From contig CAZBJW010000002.1 of assembly GCA_964492135.1 (NCBI GenBank), forward strand, positions 1 to 64,000: a stretch of 64,000 bases of DNA. The letters are read 5' to 3'. Made by a program: the position numbers and the translations under genes. Shown in pieces: positions 1 to 8,005 of this stretch (position 1 is its first letter; every line of letters starts with the position of its first letter). This DNA is from CAYGAW01 sp964492135 (GTDB lineage Bacteria; Chloroflexota; Anaerolineae; UBA7937; B3-Chlor). The notes under the pieces were generated by a model, which worked only from the letters and a program-made list of their open reading frames with translations, was not told where the DNA came from and made no database searches.

Positions 1-59
1 TTCTCGATGAGTTAACGATTATCTGCAAAGTAAGATTTTAGACGAGTCAATGCGAAAAC

Positions 60-88
60 TTGACATCGCAAACGTTTTGGTATATAAT
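60..88 (+). promoter_or_regulatory. sigma70 promoter of the LacI-family gene
   Basis: A consensus -35 box TTGACA (60-65) and a consensus -10 box TATAAT (83-88) are separated by exactly 17 bases. They lie about 95 bases upstream of the chosen lacI-type start at 183. This is as strong a housekeeping promoter as the sequence can offer, and its spacer holds an operator (see next entry), so repression is expected. Confidence 0.85.
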
Positions 89-112
89 AACCCCGACCTA
101 AAACGTTTTGGA
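69..112 (+). promoter_or_regulatory. two LacI-type operators (autoregulation)
   Basis: Two near-identical palindromic sites share the core AAACGTTTTGG. One is at 69-80, inside the promoter spacer, and the other at 99-112, just after the -10 box. Their centres are 31 bp apart, about three helical turns, so two dimers could bind the same DNA face. A CG-centred palindrome of this type is typical of LacI/GalR proteins, and the adjacent gene encodes one, so autorepression is inferred. I see no third copy before the ABC genes. Confidence 0.75.
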
Positions 113-182
113 TACCTTTACCTCCTCGATAGGTTTTCTTTTTTCATCTCTCCTTTCCCTCAAACGATTGGGGAAGAATTCC

Positions 183-1211
183 ATGTCCGCAACCCTTAGG
201 GATATCGCCAAGAAGGTCGGTTTATCGGTCACCACCGTTTCCCGGGCTCTAAATGACTATCCTGATGTCAACCCCGAGACTAAGGAGAGGATTCGCCGGG
301 TAGCTCGGGAGATGGATTATCATCCCCATGTCATCGCTCAGAAGTTGCAGAAGCAAAAAACTGATACTATCGGCTTCATCATCCCCACCGCCGGTCCTCG
401 CTTTTCCGATCCCTTCTTTATAGAGTTGCTCACCGGCATCGGCAACGAAGCCGCCCGCCAGGAGTTTGATCTTCTGGTCTCCACTCGGGCTCCCGGCGAT
501 CAAGAGATGGAAGCATATTACAGAATAGTGAACGGCAAACGGGTGGACGGGATCGTATTGACTCGCACACGCCATGGGGATCAGCGTATCTCTTATCTAA
601 TAGATAGCGACTTTCCCTTTGTGGCCTTCGGGCGATGCGATCTGCCTTGCGATTTCCCATACGTGGATGTGGGTGGAAGAGAAGGCATGAGTCTGGTGAC
701 GCAGCATCTGGTCGATCTGGGACATCGTCGCCTGGCCTATATCACCGCCCCTTTGGAGTTGATGTTCGCCACTTACCGACTGGAAGGCTACAAAGAAGCC
801 CTCGCCAGAAACGGGATCCCTATCGATGATAGCCTGATCCTCACCGGAGACCTCACCGAACGTGCCGGCTATGAGGCGGCCAAACAACTCCTGGCTGGGA
901 GGAATCCCCCCACCGCTATCGTGGCTTGTAACGACCTGATGGCTCTGGGGGCTATGAGCGCAGCCTTGGAGCGAGGGATGGTCATCGGTGAAGATATATC
1001 TATGACCGGTTTTGATGATATACCGCTGGCCGCTCACTCCCATCCCCCCTTGACAACGGTGAAACAACCGATCTACGAGATCGGTAAACTGATATGCCGT
1101 ATGCTTATCCAGATCATCAAGGGTGAGGACCTAGTAGAGCAACATGTCGTTCTACAGCCCAGACTCGTGGTTCGAAAATCGAGCGGGATGCCGGTTCAGG
1201 GTTCTGAATAG
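183..1211 (+). CDS. LacI/GalR-family transcriptional regulator
   Basis: DNA-binding repressor of 342 residues, the usual LacI length. Residues 1-60 hold the HTH and hinge (LRDIAKKVGLSVTTVSRALN, then the YHPHVIAQKLQ hinge helix). The rest is a periplasmic-binding-protein-like effector domain with PTAIVACNDLMALGAM and GFDDIPLAAHSHPPLTTVKQP, both typical of the family. The frame is open from a TTG at 108, but that lies inside the second operator. ATG 183, preceded by GGGGA, gives the canonical N-terminus. The gene is followed after 110 bases by a sugar ABC transporter, so it probably controls that operon in response to a sugar. The ligand cannot be read from the sequence. Confidence 0.93.
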   Translation: MSATLRDIAKKVGLSVTTVSRALNDYPDVNPETKERIRRVAREMDYHPHVIAQKLQKQKTDTIGFIIPTAGPRFSDPFFIELLTGIGNEAARQEFDLLVSTRAPGDQEMEAYYRIVNGKRVDGIVLTRTRHGDQRISYLIDSDFPFVAFGRCDLPCDFPYVDVGGREGMSLVTQHLVDLGHRRLAYITAPLELMFATYRLEGYKEALARNGIPIDDSLILTGDLTERAGYEAAKQLLAGRNPPTAIVACNDLMALGAMSAALERGMVIGEDISMTGFDDIPLAAHSHPPLTTVKQPIYEIGKLICRMLIQIIKGEDLVEQHVVLQPRLVVRKSSGMPVQGSE

Positions 1212-1321
1212 TATGCGTTTGGTCAAAAGCGGGCACAGTATGGCCCATTTAGAAAGGGGGTGAGGTGTCGAATTCTATTCCAGGCATAAAGATGAACACA
1301 AATTAGGAAAGGAGAAGAAAA

Positions 1322-2737
1322 GTGAGAAGATACCTAGCATTATCTCTCCTGCTCCTCGGGCTGGTGGCTGGTGGGTGTGCCCCGGCGGCCACACCGACAC
1401 CGGAAAGGATCGTAGAGACGGTCGAGGTACCAGTGATCGAGACGGTCGAGGTACCAGTGGAGGTGGAGAAGACGGTCGTCGAGTTCTGGACCACCGACAA
1501 CGAGGAGGAGCGGGTGGACGTGTACGAGGCGGTGGCAGAGCGGTTCATGGCCGAACACCCTGAGATCGACGTTCGCATCGTCCCGATCGAGGAAGCGGGT
1601 GTGTCGCAGCGCATCGCGACGGCACTGGCCGCCAACCGTCTACCGGACATCGTCCGCATGGGCGTCGAGCGTGTGGCGGCCTTCGCTGCCGACGAGATCC
1701 TCGACGAGGACGCAGCCGAGGCCGTGATCGCCTCCATCGGCGAGGATGACTTCCGCACCGGCCCGCTGGCAATGGTCACCAACCCCGCCACCGGCAAACG
1801 CGCTGCACTGCCCTTCGATGGCTGGATCCAGGCAGCCTGGTACCGTGCCGATGTGTTCGAGGAGGCAGGCCTCAACCCGCCGGTCTCTTGGGACGACATC
1901 AACGCCGCCTGCGATGCCCTCCCCGGCACGGGCAACCTCCTATACGCCCTCACCCTGGCCACGGATCCGGGGCAGAACTACCCGCACCAGGTCTTTGAGC
2001 AGGTAGCCATGTCGAACAACGCCTGGCCCTTCGACGAGGCAGGCAACGTCACCATGAACACACCGGAGATGGTCGCGGCGCTGGAGTTCTACAGCGAGCT
2101 GCAGCGCTGTGCGATGCCCGGCCCGCAGTACTGGCGCGGGGCGCGCGAGTCCTACGAGCTCGACCAGTCCGGCATGCTGTTCTACAGCACCTACATCATG
2201 GACGACCTGGTTGAAGGCTCCGGCTTGGAGGAAGGCGGAAACGTCGAGATCGCCGTGGAGGACCTGGCGCTCAAGACCGGCTTCGCGCCGATGATGGAGG
2301 GTCCGAACGGTTCCGCCTCCTACGGCCAGTTAGTGACCCTGGGCATCATGAAGGGCGCTGATCCCGAGGCGCAGGAGGTGGTCGAGTGGTTCTTGACCGG
2401 CCAAAACTACCAGGACATCCTGGCCCTGGCCCCCTTCGGCAAGGTGCCGGTCCTGAAGAGCGCCGTGGACGGCTGGAAGGAACTGAGCCCCTTCTTCGCC
2501 TACTACTCGGATGAGACGATGGCCCAGATTGCTAATGGTTTTGAGACCATGCAGCGTTGGCTCTTCCGCCCGGACTATGGCCCGGTGGAGCGCGCTGTGA
2601 TCGGCGACATCGAGGGCGGCCTGCTCATCCCCCAGGCCATCAGCGCCATCGCCCTGGAAGGCACCATGACGCCTGAGACCGCCGCTGAGTGGCTCCAGGA
2701 GCGGGTCGAGGCGATACTGGCTGAACGGCAGGAGTAG
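1322..2737 (+). CDS. sugar ABC transporter substrate-binding lipoprotein (family 1)
   Basis: Extracytoplasmic solute-binding protein, 471 residues, starting at GTG with AAAGGAG eight bases upstream. The N-terminus is a lipoprotein signal peptide with lipobox LVAGGC, so the mature protein is anchored through Cys. A short Val/Glu/Pro linker follows, encoded by an exact 21-base direct repeat (1415-1435 and 1439-1459). The remainder resembles maltose/sn-glycerol-phosphate-type binding proteins (FWTTDNEEERVDVYEAVAERF near the start; a central AALPFDGWIQAAWYRADVFEEAG region). It heads a classical binding protein-permease-permease operon. No ATPase is encoded nearby, so a shared MalK-type ATPase elsewhere is expected. 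The substrate is unknown. Confidence 0.92.
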   Translation: MRRYLALSLLLLGLVAGGCAPAATPTPERIVETVEVPVIETVEVPVEVEKTVVEFWTTDNEEERVDVYEAVAERFMAEHPEIDVRIVPIEEAGVSQRIATALAANRLPDIVRMGVERVAAFAADEILDEDAAEAVIASIGEDDFRTGPLAMVTNPATGKRAALPFDGWIQAAWYRADVFEEAGLNPPVSWDDINAACDALPGTGNLLYALTLATDPGQNYPHQVFEQVAMSNNAWPFDEAGNVTMNTPEMVAALEFYSELQRCAMPGPQYWRGARESYELDQSGMLFYSTYIMDDLVEGSGLEEGGNVEIAVEDLALKTGFAPMMEGPNGSASYGQLVTLGIMKGADPEAQEVVEWFLTGQNYQDILALAPFGKVPVLKSAVDGWKELSPFFAYYSDETMAQIANGFETMQRWLFRPDYGPVERAVIGDIEGGLLIPQAISAIALEGTMTPETAAEWLQERVEAILAERQE

Positions 2738-2754
2738 ACCTACTAGACCAACCG

Positions 2755-2785
2755 CTGGGGACGCAGCACAACGCTGGGTCCCCAG
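2755..2785 (+). promoter_or_regulatory. intercistronic hairpin after the binding-protein gene
   Basis: A perfect 8-bp inverted repeat (CTGGGGAC / GTCCCCAG) with a 15-base loop lies 18 bases after the binding-protein stop codon and about 110 bases before the permease start. No U-tract follows, so it is more likely a partial attenuator or mRNA-stabilising hairpin than a true terminator. Such hairpins commonly keep binding-protein mRNA in excess over permease mRNA in sugar ABC operons. Confidence 0.55.
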
Positions 2786-2897
2786 CACTAACCCCGTCCC
2801 TGTGGAATTGTGGACTTCTGAAGACTTCGGCGAGCTCAGTCGAGCCGTCTTGGGGACTTTGGAAGTCTCGCACAGCAGTGAACTTGGAGGCCAGACC

Positions 2898-3857
2898 ATG
2901 ACCATGTCAGCCAAAGTCTCGCCATCATCATTCCGCCGACGTTGGAACTCGCTCCAGGCCCGCGAGGCCCGCCTGGCCTGGGCATTAGTGCTACCCACGG
3001 CGTTGATCGTCTTTGGGTTGGTCGTCTTTCCAGCGATTTTCAGCATCTGGATAAGTTTTCGTGATGTGGGACTAAAGAACCTGGGTGATGTCTTTCACGC
3101 GCCATTCGTGGGCCTGGAGAACTATCGCCATGTTCTCAATGATTTCGCCTTCAAGTTCCAGGGCCTACAGAACTGGGGGGCGGCGGTTACCAGCATCGTC
3201 TATTCGTTCAGTGCGACGATCCTGACGCTGATCGTGGGCCTGATCGCAGCGCTGCTTCTCAACCGACCGTTCCGTGCTCGGGGACTGGCGCGCGCCATCT
3301 TCCTCTTCCCGTACGTTGCGCCCATCGTCAGCGTGGCCTTCGTTTGGCGTTGGATCCTCGACCCTCGCCAGTCCGGGGTGCTCAACGATGTTTTGATGAG
3401 ATTGGGCGTCATTCAGTTGCCCAAAGCATACCTGGCAACGCGCGGCCTGGCGCTACTGCTGGTGATCGTCTTCGAGGCGTGGCGTTATTTCCCGTTTGCC
3501 ATGCTGATGATCCTGGCTCGACTTCAGGCCGTGGACAAGACGCTGTACGAGGCCGCCGATGTGGATGGCGCAAGCACCTGGCATAAGTTCTGGTACGTGA
3601 CACTACCCGAACTGCGCTATGTGCTGGGTGCCGTCTTCCTGCTTCGGCTGATCTGGACGTTTAACAAGTTCGATGACATCTTCCTGCTGACCGGGGGCGG
3701 CTTCGGCACCAACGTCCTTCCCGTGCTCACGTATCAATTCAGTTTCAGATCGTACAACTTCGGCAAAGGCGCGGCCAACGCGATGATCTTGCTGCTCATC
3801 CTGGTCGTGTTCCTAGTGGTATACGTGGCCACCGTCATGAGAGGCGTCGAGGAGTAA
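2898..3857 (+). CDS. sugar ABC transporter permease, MalF/UgpA type
   Basis: Integral membrane subunit of 319 residues. ATG 2898 is preceded by GGAGG at the right distance; the frame is open further upstream to 2802, but that stretch has no ribosome site. The first membrane helix is at about residues 24-50 (ALVLPTALIVFGLVVFPAIF). The cytoplasmic EAA loop is EAADVDGASTWHKFWYVTLP at about residues 230-250 and contacts the ATPase. The sequence belongs to the binding-protein-dependent transport inner membrane family. It is followed after 12 bases by the second permease, with which it would form the heterodimeric channel. Confidence 0.93.
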   Translation: MTMSAKVSPSSFRRRWNSLQAREARLAWALVLPTALIVFGLVVFPAIFSIWISFRDVGLKNLGDVFHAPFVGLENYRHVLNDFAFKFQGLQNWGAAVTSIVYSFSATILTLIVGLIAALLLNRPFRARGLARAIFLFPYVAPIVSVAFVWRWILDPRQSGVLNDVLMRLGVIQLPKAYLATRGLALLLVIVFEAWRYFPFAMLMILARLQAVDKTLYEAADVDGASTWHKFWYVTLPELRYVLGAVFLLRLIWTFNKFDDIFLLTGGGFGTNVLPVLTYQFSFRSYNFGKGAANAMILLLILVVFLVVYVATVMRGVEE

Positions 3858-3869
3858 AGGGAGGCAAGC

Positions 3870-4790
3870 ATGACTACAAGAGACGGCCATCTGAGCCTGA
3901 TTGACCACCTGGCGCGGTGGATCACCTGGCCCCGCTTTATCTTCGCGCTGACCCTGGTATTCTTCCTGACCAGCGTCCTCTTCCCCTTTTACTGGATGGC
4001 GAGTTCGTCCTTCAAGACCTACGCCGAGATCGGCGGCCGGGAACCCATCTACATCCCCAGTGCTCTGCGACTGGACGCCTACCGGCAACTCTTCGATCCC
4101 AATGTCCCAATTTCCAGAACTTCAAGTTACGAGAACTTCGGCCGCAACATCCTCAACAGCGTAAAGGTGGCGGTTCCCACTTCTCTCATCGCCGTCATCC
4201 TTTCGACCCTAGGTGCGTATGCGGTGGCCAGGCTACACTTCCGAGGCAAGAATCTACTGCTCAACAGCATCCTGATCGTCTACCTGTTTCCGGGCATACT
4301 GCTGATCATCCCCTTGTTTGCAATGGTGTCGCAGATTGGTGCACGGATTGGGTTCGACGTCCAGGATAACCTCCCGGTGTTGATTTTCACCTACCTGGCG
4401 CAGACTCTCCCCGTGGCGCTGTACATGCTGGCTAACTACTTCCGTACCATCCCCTCCGAGATCGAACAGGCTGGGCTGATTGACGGCTGCAGTCGCCTGG
4501 GTGTTATCTGGCGGATCACGTTGCCCCTGGCCATCCCCGCGCTGGTCTCGGTCGCCATTTACACCTTCATGATCGCCTGGAACGAGTTCCTTTACGCCCT
4601 CGTGTTCTTGAACAGCCGCGAGATGTTCACTATGCCGATCAAAATCAACGTGATCTTCAACGATCCCACCCCGCGCCCCCACGTCGTCATGGCCGCCTCG
4701 ACCATCATGACATTGCCAGTGGTCGTTCTCTTCCTCGCTCTGGAACGGTTCCTAGAGGAGGGACTCACAGCAGGAGGCGTGAAGGGCTAG
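3870..4790 (+). CDS. sugar ABC transporter permease, MalG/UgpE type
   Basis: Second channel subunit, 306 residues. ATG is preceded by AAAGGGAGG. A membrane helix near residues 24-46 is followed by a periplasmic loop and then four to five further helices. The EAA loop reads EIEQAGLIDGCSRLGVIWRI at about residues 197-216. The C-terminus ends EGLTAGGVKG, very typical of MalG-like sugar permeases. It closes the transporter operon; the next gene starts 138 bases later, so the glycosyltransferases may or may not be on the same transcript. Confidence 0.93.
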   Translation: MTTRDGHLSLIDHLARWITWPRFIFALTLVFFLTSVLFPFYWMASSSFKTYAEIGGREPIYIPSALRLDAYRQLFDPNVPISRTSSYENFGRNILNSVKVAVPTSLIAVILSTLGAYAVARLHFRGKNLLLNSILIVYLFPGILLIIPLFAMVSQIGARIGFDVQDNLPVLIFTYLAQTLPVALYMLANYFRTIPSEIEQAGLIDGCSRLGVIWRITLPLAIPALVSVAIYTFMIAWNEFLYALVFLNSREMFTMPIKINVIFNDPTPRPHVVMAASTIMTLPVVVLFLALERFLEEGLTAGGVKG

Positions 4791-4928
4791 GCGGTGGAGC
4801 AAGGTTCTTTCATTGACTCCGCTCTGGCGAAAACTGCAAAGAGGAGGAGAAGGGCGGGGCCTTTGTTATACACCAACGGCTATCCGGTGTGAGAGGGTAA
4901 GGGGCTATCAGGCAGGTTGGGAGAGAGG

Positions 4929-6170
4929 ATGAAGATCGGTTTCATCTCCACACGGCTGGCAGGCACCGATGGGGTCTCCCTGGAGACAGTCAAATGGGCT
5001 GCCGTACTTGAGCACATGGGGCACCAGGTCTTCTACTGTGCCGGGGAACTCGAAACAGGGGGGGCACCAGGCAGATTGATCCCGGAATTGCACTTCCGCG
5101 ATGAGGAGGCTATAGCCATAGGCCAGCGCGCCTTCGGGATGACAATCGCTGATCCGGCCCTGATGAACCATATTGAAGCCAGAGCCGCCCAACTCAGAGA
5201 GGGCTTGCGCGCCTTCATCAACGAGAAAGAGATCGACCTCATCATTTCCGAGAATGTACTGGCCATCCCTATGCAGATCCCGCTGGGCGTGGCGTTGAGA
5301 GATCTCATCGCCGACATGGATATCCCCACCATCGCCCACCATCACGATTTCTACTGGGAAAGAGAGAGGTTCCTCACAAACTGCATCTCAGATATCTTAG
5401 AGAGCGCCTTTCCCCCTGACCTGCCATCGATTAGGCATGTGGTCATCAACAGCCTGGCTCAGGGGGAACTGAAGGCACGCCGAGGAATCGATTCCACCCA
5501 CATCCCCAATGTCTTCGATTTCGAAACACCACCCCTGGCGATCGATGACTTCAACGCCGATTTCCGAGAGGCTTTCGGCTTGACCAGCCAAGATATCCTC
5601 CTCCTGCAGCCCACTCGCATCGTGCGACGGAAAGGGATTGAACTGGCCATCGAGTTAGTGCGCCGCTTGGATGACCCCCGATTCAAGTTGGTGATCACCC
5701 ACCATGCCGGAGATGAGAGACTCGATTACTACCACTGGCTAAAGGACCAGGCGACCAAGGTCGGCATCGAACTCCATTTCATCGCCGACCGAATCGACGC
5801 GGCTCGCCGGATGGAGGATGGAAAGAAAATCTATTCCCTCTGGGATGCTTACCTCCACGCTGACCTAGTTACTTACCCCAGCCTATACGAAGGTTTTGGC
5901 AACGCGCTGATCGAGACGGTCTGCTTCAAAAGGCCGTTGTTTGTGAATCGCTATCCCGTCTACGAGGCGGACATCAAGCCTAAGGGGTTCGCTTTCATCG
6001 AGATCGACGGCCAAGTGACGGACGAGGCGGTCGAGCAAGTGAGGCAGGTGGTCGCTGATCCCAACCAACGCCGGGAGATAGTGGAAAAGAATTTCTGCCT
6101 AGGGCAAGAGCATTTTTCATACGAAGTTCTTGAAGATCACTTGAAGAGTATTCTAGCCCACTTTCGGTAG
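4929..6170 (+). CDS. GT4-family glycosyltransferase, mannosylglucosylglycerate-synthase-like
   Basis: Retaining GT-B glycosyltransferase of 413 residues. The N-terminal Rossmann domain opens MKIGFISTRLAGTDGVSLE. The C-terminal nucleotide-sugar domain has the GT4 signature around YPSLYEGFGNALIE (E-x7-E) near residue 320. ATG 4929 has GGGAGAG just upstream; a TTG at 4917 is a weaker alternative. The N-terminal motif recalls, from memory, enzymes that add mannose to glucosylglycerate in thermophilic bacteria. The next gene is a second glycosyltransferase of the glucosyl-phosphoglycerate-synthase type, which supports a compatible-solute pathway. The acceptor assignment is inference. Confidence 0.8.
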   Translation: MKIGFISTRLAGTDGVSLETVKWAAVLEHMGHQVFYCAGELETGGAPGRLIPELHFRDEEAIAIGQRAFGMTIADPALMNHIEARAAQLREGLRAFINEKEIDLIISENVLAIPMQIPLGVALRDLIADMDIPTIAHHHDFYWERERFLTNCISDILESAFPPDLPSIRHVVINSLAQGELKARRGIDSTHIPNVFDFETPPLAIDDFNADFREAFGLTSQDILLLQPTRIVRRKGIELAIELVRRLDDPRFKLVITHHAGDERLDYYHWLKDQATKVGIELHFIADRIDAARRMEDGKKIYSLWDAYLHADLVTYPSLYEGFGNALIETVCFKRPLFVNRYPVYEADIKPKGFAFIEIDGQVTDEAVEQVRQVVADPNQRREIVEKNFCLGQEHFSYEVLEDHLKSILAHFR

Positions 6171-6201
6171 TTCAAATGCCAATTAAAGGGAGATAAGATC
6201 G

Positions 6202-7437
6202 ATGGCCCATCACACTTCTCTGCCAGAAGAGGCACGAAAGCGCATCGAGGAGATCGGCAAAGCAGATATCTCGGTGGGCATCCCTAGTTACAAGCAGGCT
6301 CACAGCATCGGCCACGTGGTCGAGATGGCCGCCCAAGGCTTGGCGAAGTACTTCCCTGACCTGAAAGCGGTGCTCATAAGCTCCGACGGCAGTTCGCCCG
6401 ATGGCACCCGTGAGGTGATGCTTGCCACCCCCGTGCCAAAAGAGGTGGAGGTGATCGCCGTCTTTCACCCGGGGCCGCCAGGCAAGGGGAGGGCTCACCA
6501 CGCCACCTTTGAGATCGCCCACGCGCTGGGGGTTAAGGCGTGCGTGCTGGTTGATAGCGACCTCAGGAGCATCACCCCGGAGTGGATCAAACTCCTGGCT
6601 GCTCCCGTCTTGGAAAAGGGGTATGACTACGTGACCCCCTACTACACCCGCCACAAGTATGACGCCACCATTACCAACAACATCTGTTATCCGATGACAC
6701 GCATGCTCTACGGTGTAGAGGTGCGCCAGCCCATTGGTGGCGACTACGGCCTCTCCAGCAGGCTGGTGCGCTCCCTCCTCCAAAAAGAGGTCTGGGATAC
6801 AGCCGTGGGCGACTTCGGCGTTGACATCTGGATGACCACCACGGCCATCAACGAGGGCTTCAAGGTTTGTCAGGCACGCCTGGGAGCCAAGATTCATGAC
6901 CCCAAGGATCCGGGTGCATCTCTGGGACCAATGTTCGTCCAGGTCGTGGGCACTCTCTTCAGCATGATGACCCTTTACGAGGACAACTGGAAGAATGTGA
7001 GAGGGGTAACCACTGTCCCTATCTTCGGTGAGCCGAGGGAGGAGGAACCCGAGCCGATTCTCGTAACCTTAAAGCTGATGATAGGCAAGTTTCAGGCAGG
7101 ATGGGAGGAGCAGGGCCAAACCTGGCAGAGGATACTGAGGCCGGAGAATCTGGCAGCGGTAGAAAAGATCGCTGGCCTTAGCTATGAGCGATATGACTTT
7201 CCTGCCGAGGTGTGGGCCAAGATCGTTTTCGATTTTGCTGTGGCCTACAACAAGGATTTAGGAACCCCCGACGACACCATTCTGGCCATGACGCCTCTGT
7301 ATTATGGCCGGGCTGGCAGCATGGCCAAGCAGATGCAGGAGATGAGTAGCCAGGAAGCAGAAGAGGTCATACGCGCCCAGGCCGGGGTCTTCGAGGCCCT
7401 AAAACCCTATCTCATCGAGAGATGGGACGGCGTTTAG
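6202..7437 (+). CDS. GT2/GT81-like glycosyltransferase (glucosyl-3-phosphoglycerate-synthase-like)
   Basis: GT-A-fold glycosyltransferase, 411 residues. The nucleotide-sugar domain starts at about residue 24 (SVGIPSYKQAHSIGHVVEMA). SSDGSSPDGT follows near residue 55, and a metal-binding DxD-type motif (LVDSDLRSI) lies near residue 115. PIGGDYGLSSRLVRSLL near residue 175 and the helical C-terminal third resemble glucosyl-3-phosphoglycerate and mannosylglycerate synthases. It begins 31 bases after the GT4 gene, preceded by AAAGGGAG. No phosphatase for a phosphorylated intermediate is seen here. The substrate is inferred, not shown. Confidence 0.78.
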   Translation: MAHHTSLPEEARKRIEEIGKADISVGIPSYKQAHSIGHVVEMAAQGLAKYFPDLKAVLISSDGSSPDGTREVMLATPVPKEVEVIAVFHPGPPGKGRAHHATFEIAHALGVKACVLVDSDLRSITPEWIKLLAAPVLEKGYDYVTPYYTRHKYDATITNNICYPMTRMLYGVEVRQPIGGDYGLSSRLVRSLLQKEVWDTAVGDFGVDIWMTTTAINEGFKVCQARLGAKIHDPKDPGASLGPMFVQVVGTLFSMMTLYEDNWKNVRGVTTVPIFGEPREEEPEPILVTLKLMIGKFQAGWEEQGQTWQRILRPENLAAVEKIAGLSYERYDFPAEVWAKIVFDFAVAYNKDLGTPDDTILAMTPLYYGRAGSMAKQMQEMSSQEAEEVIRAQAGVFEALKPYLIERWDGV

Positions 7438-7494
7438 GGGAGAGTCAGGGGACTTGAGAAATCCCCCTATTGAGTACGATCGCGGTATACTTTA

Positions 7495-7980
7495 CTATCT
7501 GATGGATGTGCCAAGGGCTACCTTCTGAAGCGTCACGCCTTCCTCTCTTGCTGTCACCACGCCCCATTTTGCGTACAAAACCTCAGTTTTGATGGCTTCC
7601 CTAGTGATTTTGACTACCATTATTCCGCCAGACCTCCTTGAGACCGCGATTTCCGAGTTGTTTTTGAATATAAAATTATCCAAGCGACACGTTTTGACCG
7701 GTTAAGATCACCCTGACGGCATGTCCATACCTAGACCCCAAAAATCGCCGGTTAAAACGCGTTTAAAGCGGTGGGATCCTGTGCCCAGTTTGTTTGTTAT
7801 ATGTTCCGAGTGAGGATGGAGGGGGCTGTTGGTTGATGTATAGTCCGTGCCAAGGAAGGGAATAGGGTTACGAGAGGCCATAGGCTCCGCCTATGGCTTG
7901 GGCAAAATGCCTCAAAGTGTCGTGATTTGGGTTGACGGCACCTTCATCTGGGAGCCGCGCTAGGTAAGCCTGGTCGAGCA
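7495..7980 (+). repeat. dispersed repeat, copy A
   Basis: Non-coding stretch between two genes. It shares blocks with regions near 25.9, 36.4, 50.8 and 52.6 kb. Block 1 (about 7585-7660) has TTTTGATGGCTTCCCTAG and ACCATTATTCCGCC. Block 3 (about 7690-7830) has AAGATCACCCT, ACCCCAAAAATCG and GTTTGTTTGTTAT. A tail near 7920-7965 has GGGTTGACGGCACC. A 62-codon frame on the minus strand (7495-7683) exists, but it is not conserved as an intact frame in the other copies, so I do not call a gene. The edges are approximate. Confidence 0.6.
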
Positions 7981-8005
7981 CTCGGTCCAAGACTTTATGC
8001 CCCAT

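Noticed and set aside
7447..7471. Possible terminator after the second glycosyltransferase (AGGGGA / TCCCCCT)
   Set aside because: The stem is short with a bulge and no U-tract follows.
7495..7683. 62-codon frame on the minus strand with coding-like start
   Set aside because: It lies within a dispersed repeat and the frame is broken or altered in the other copies.
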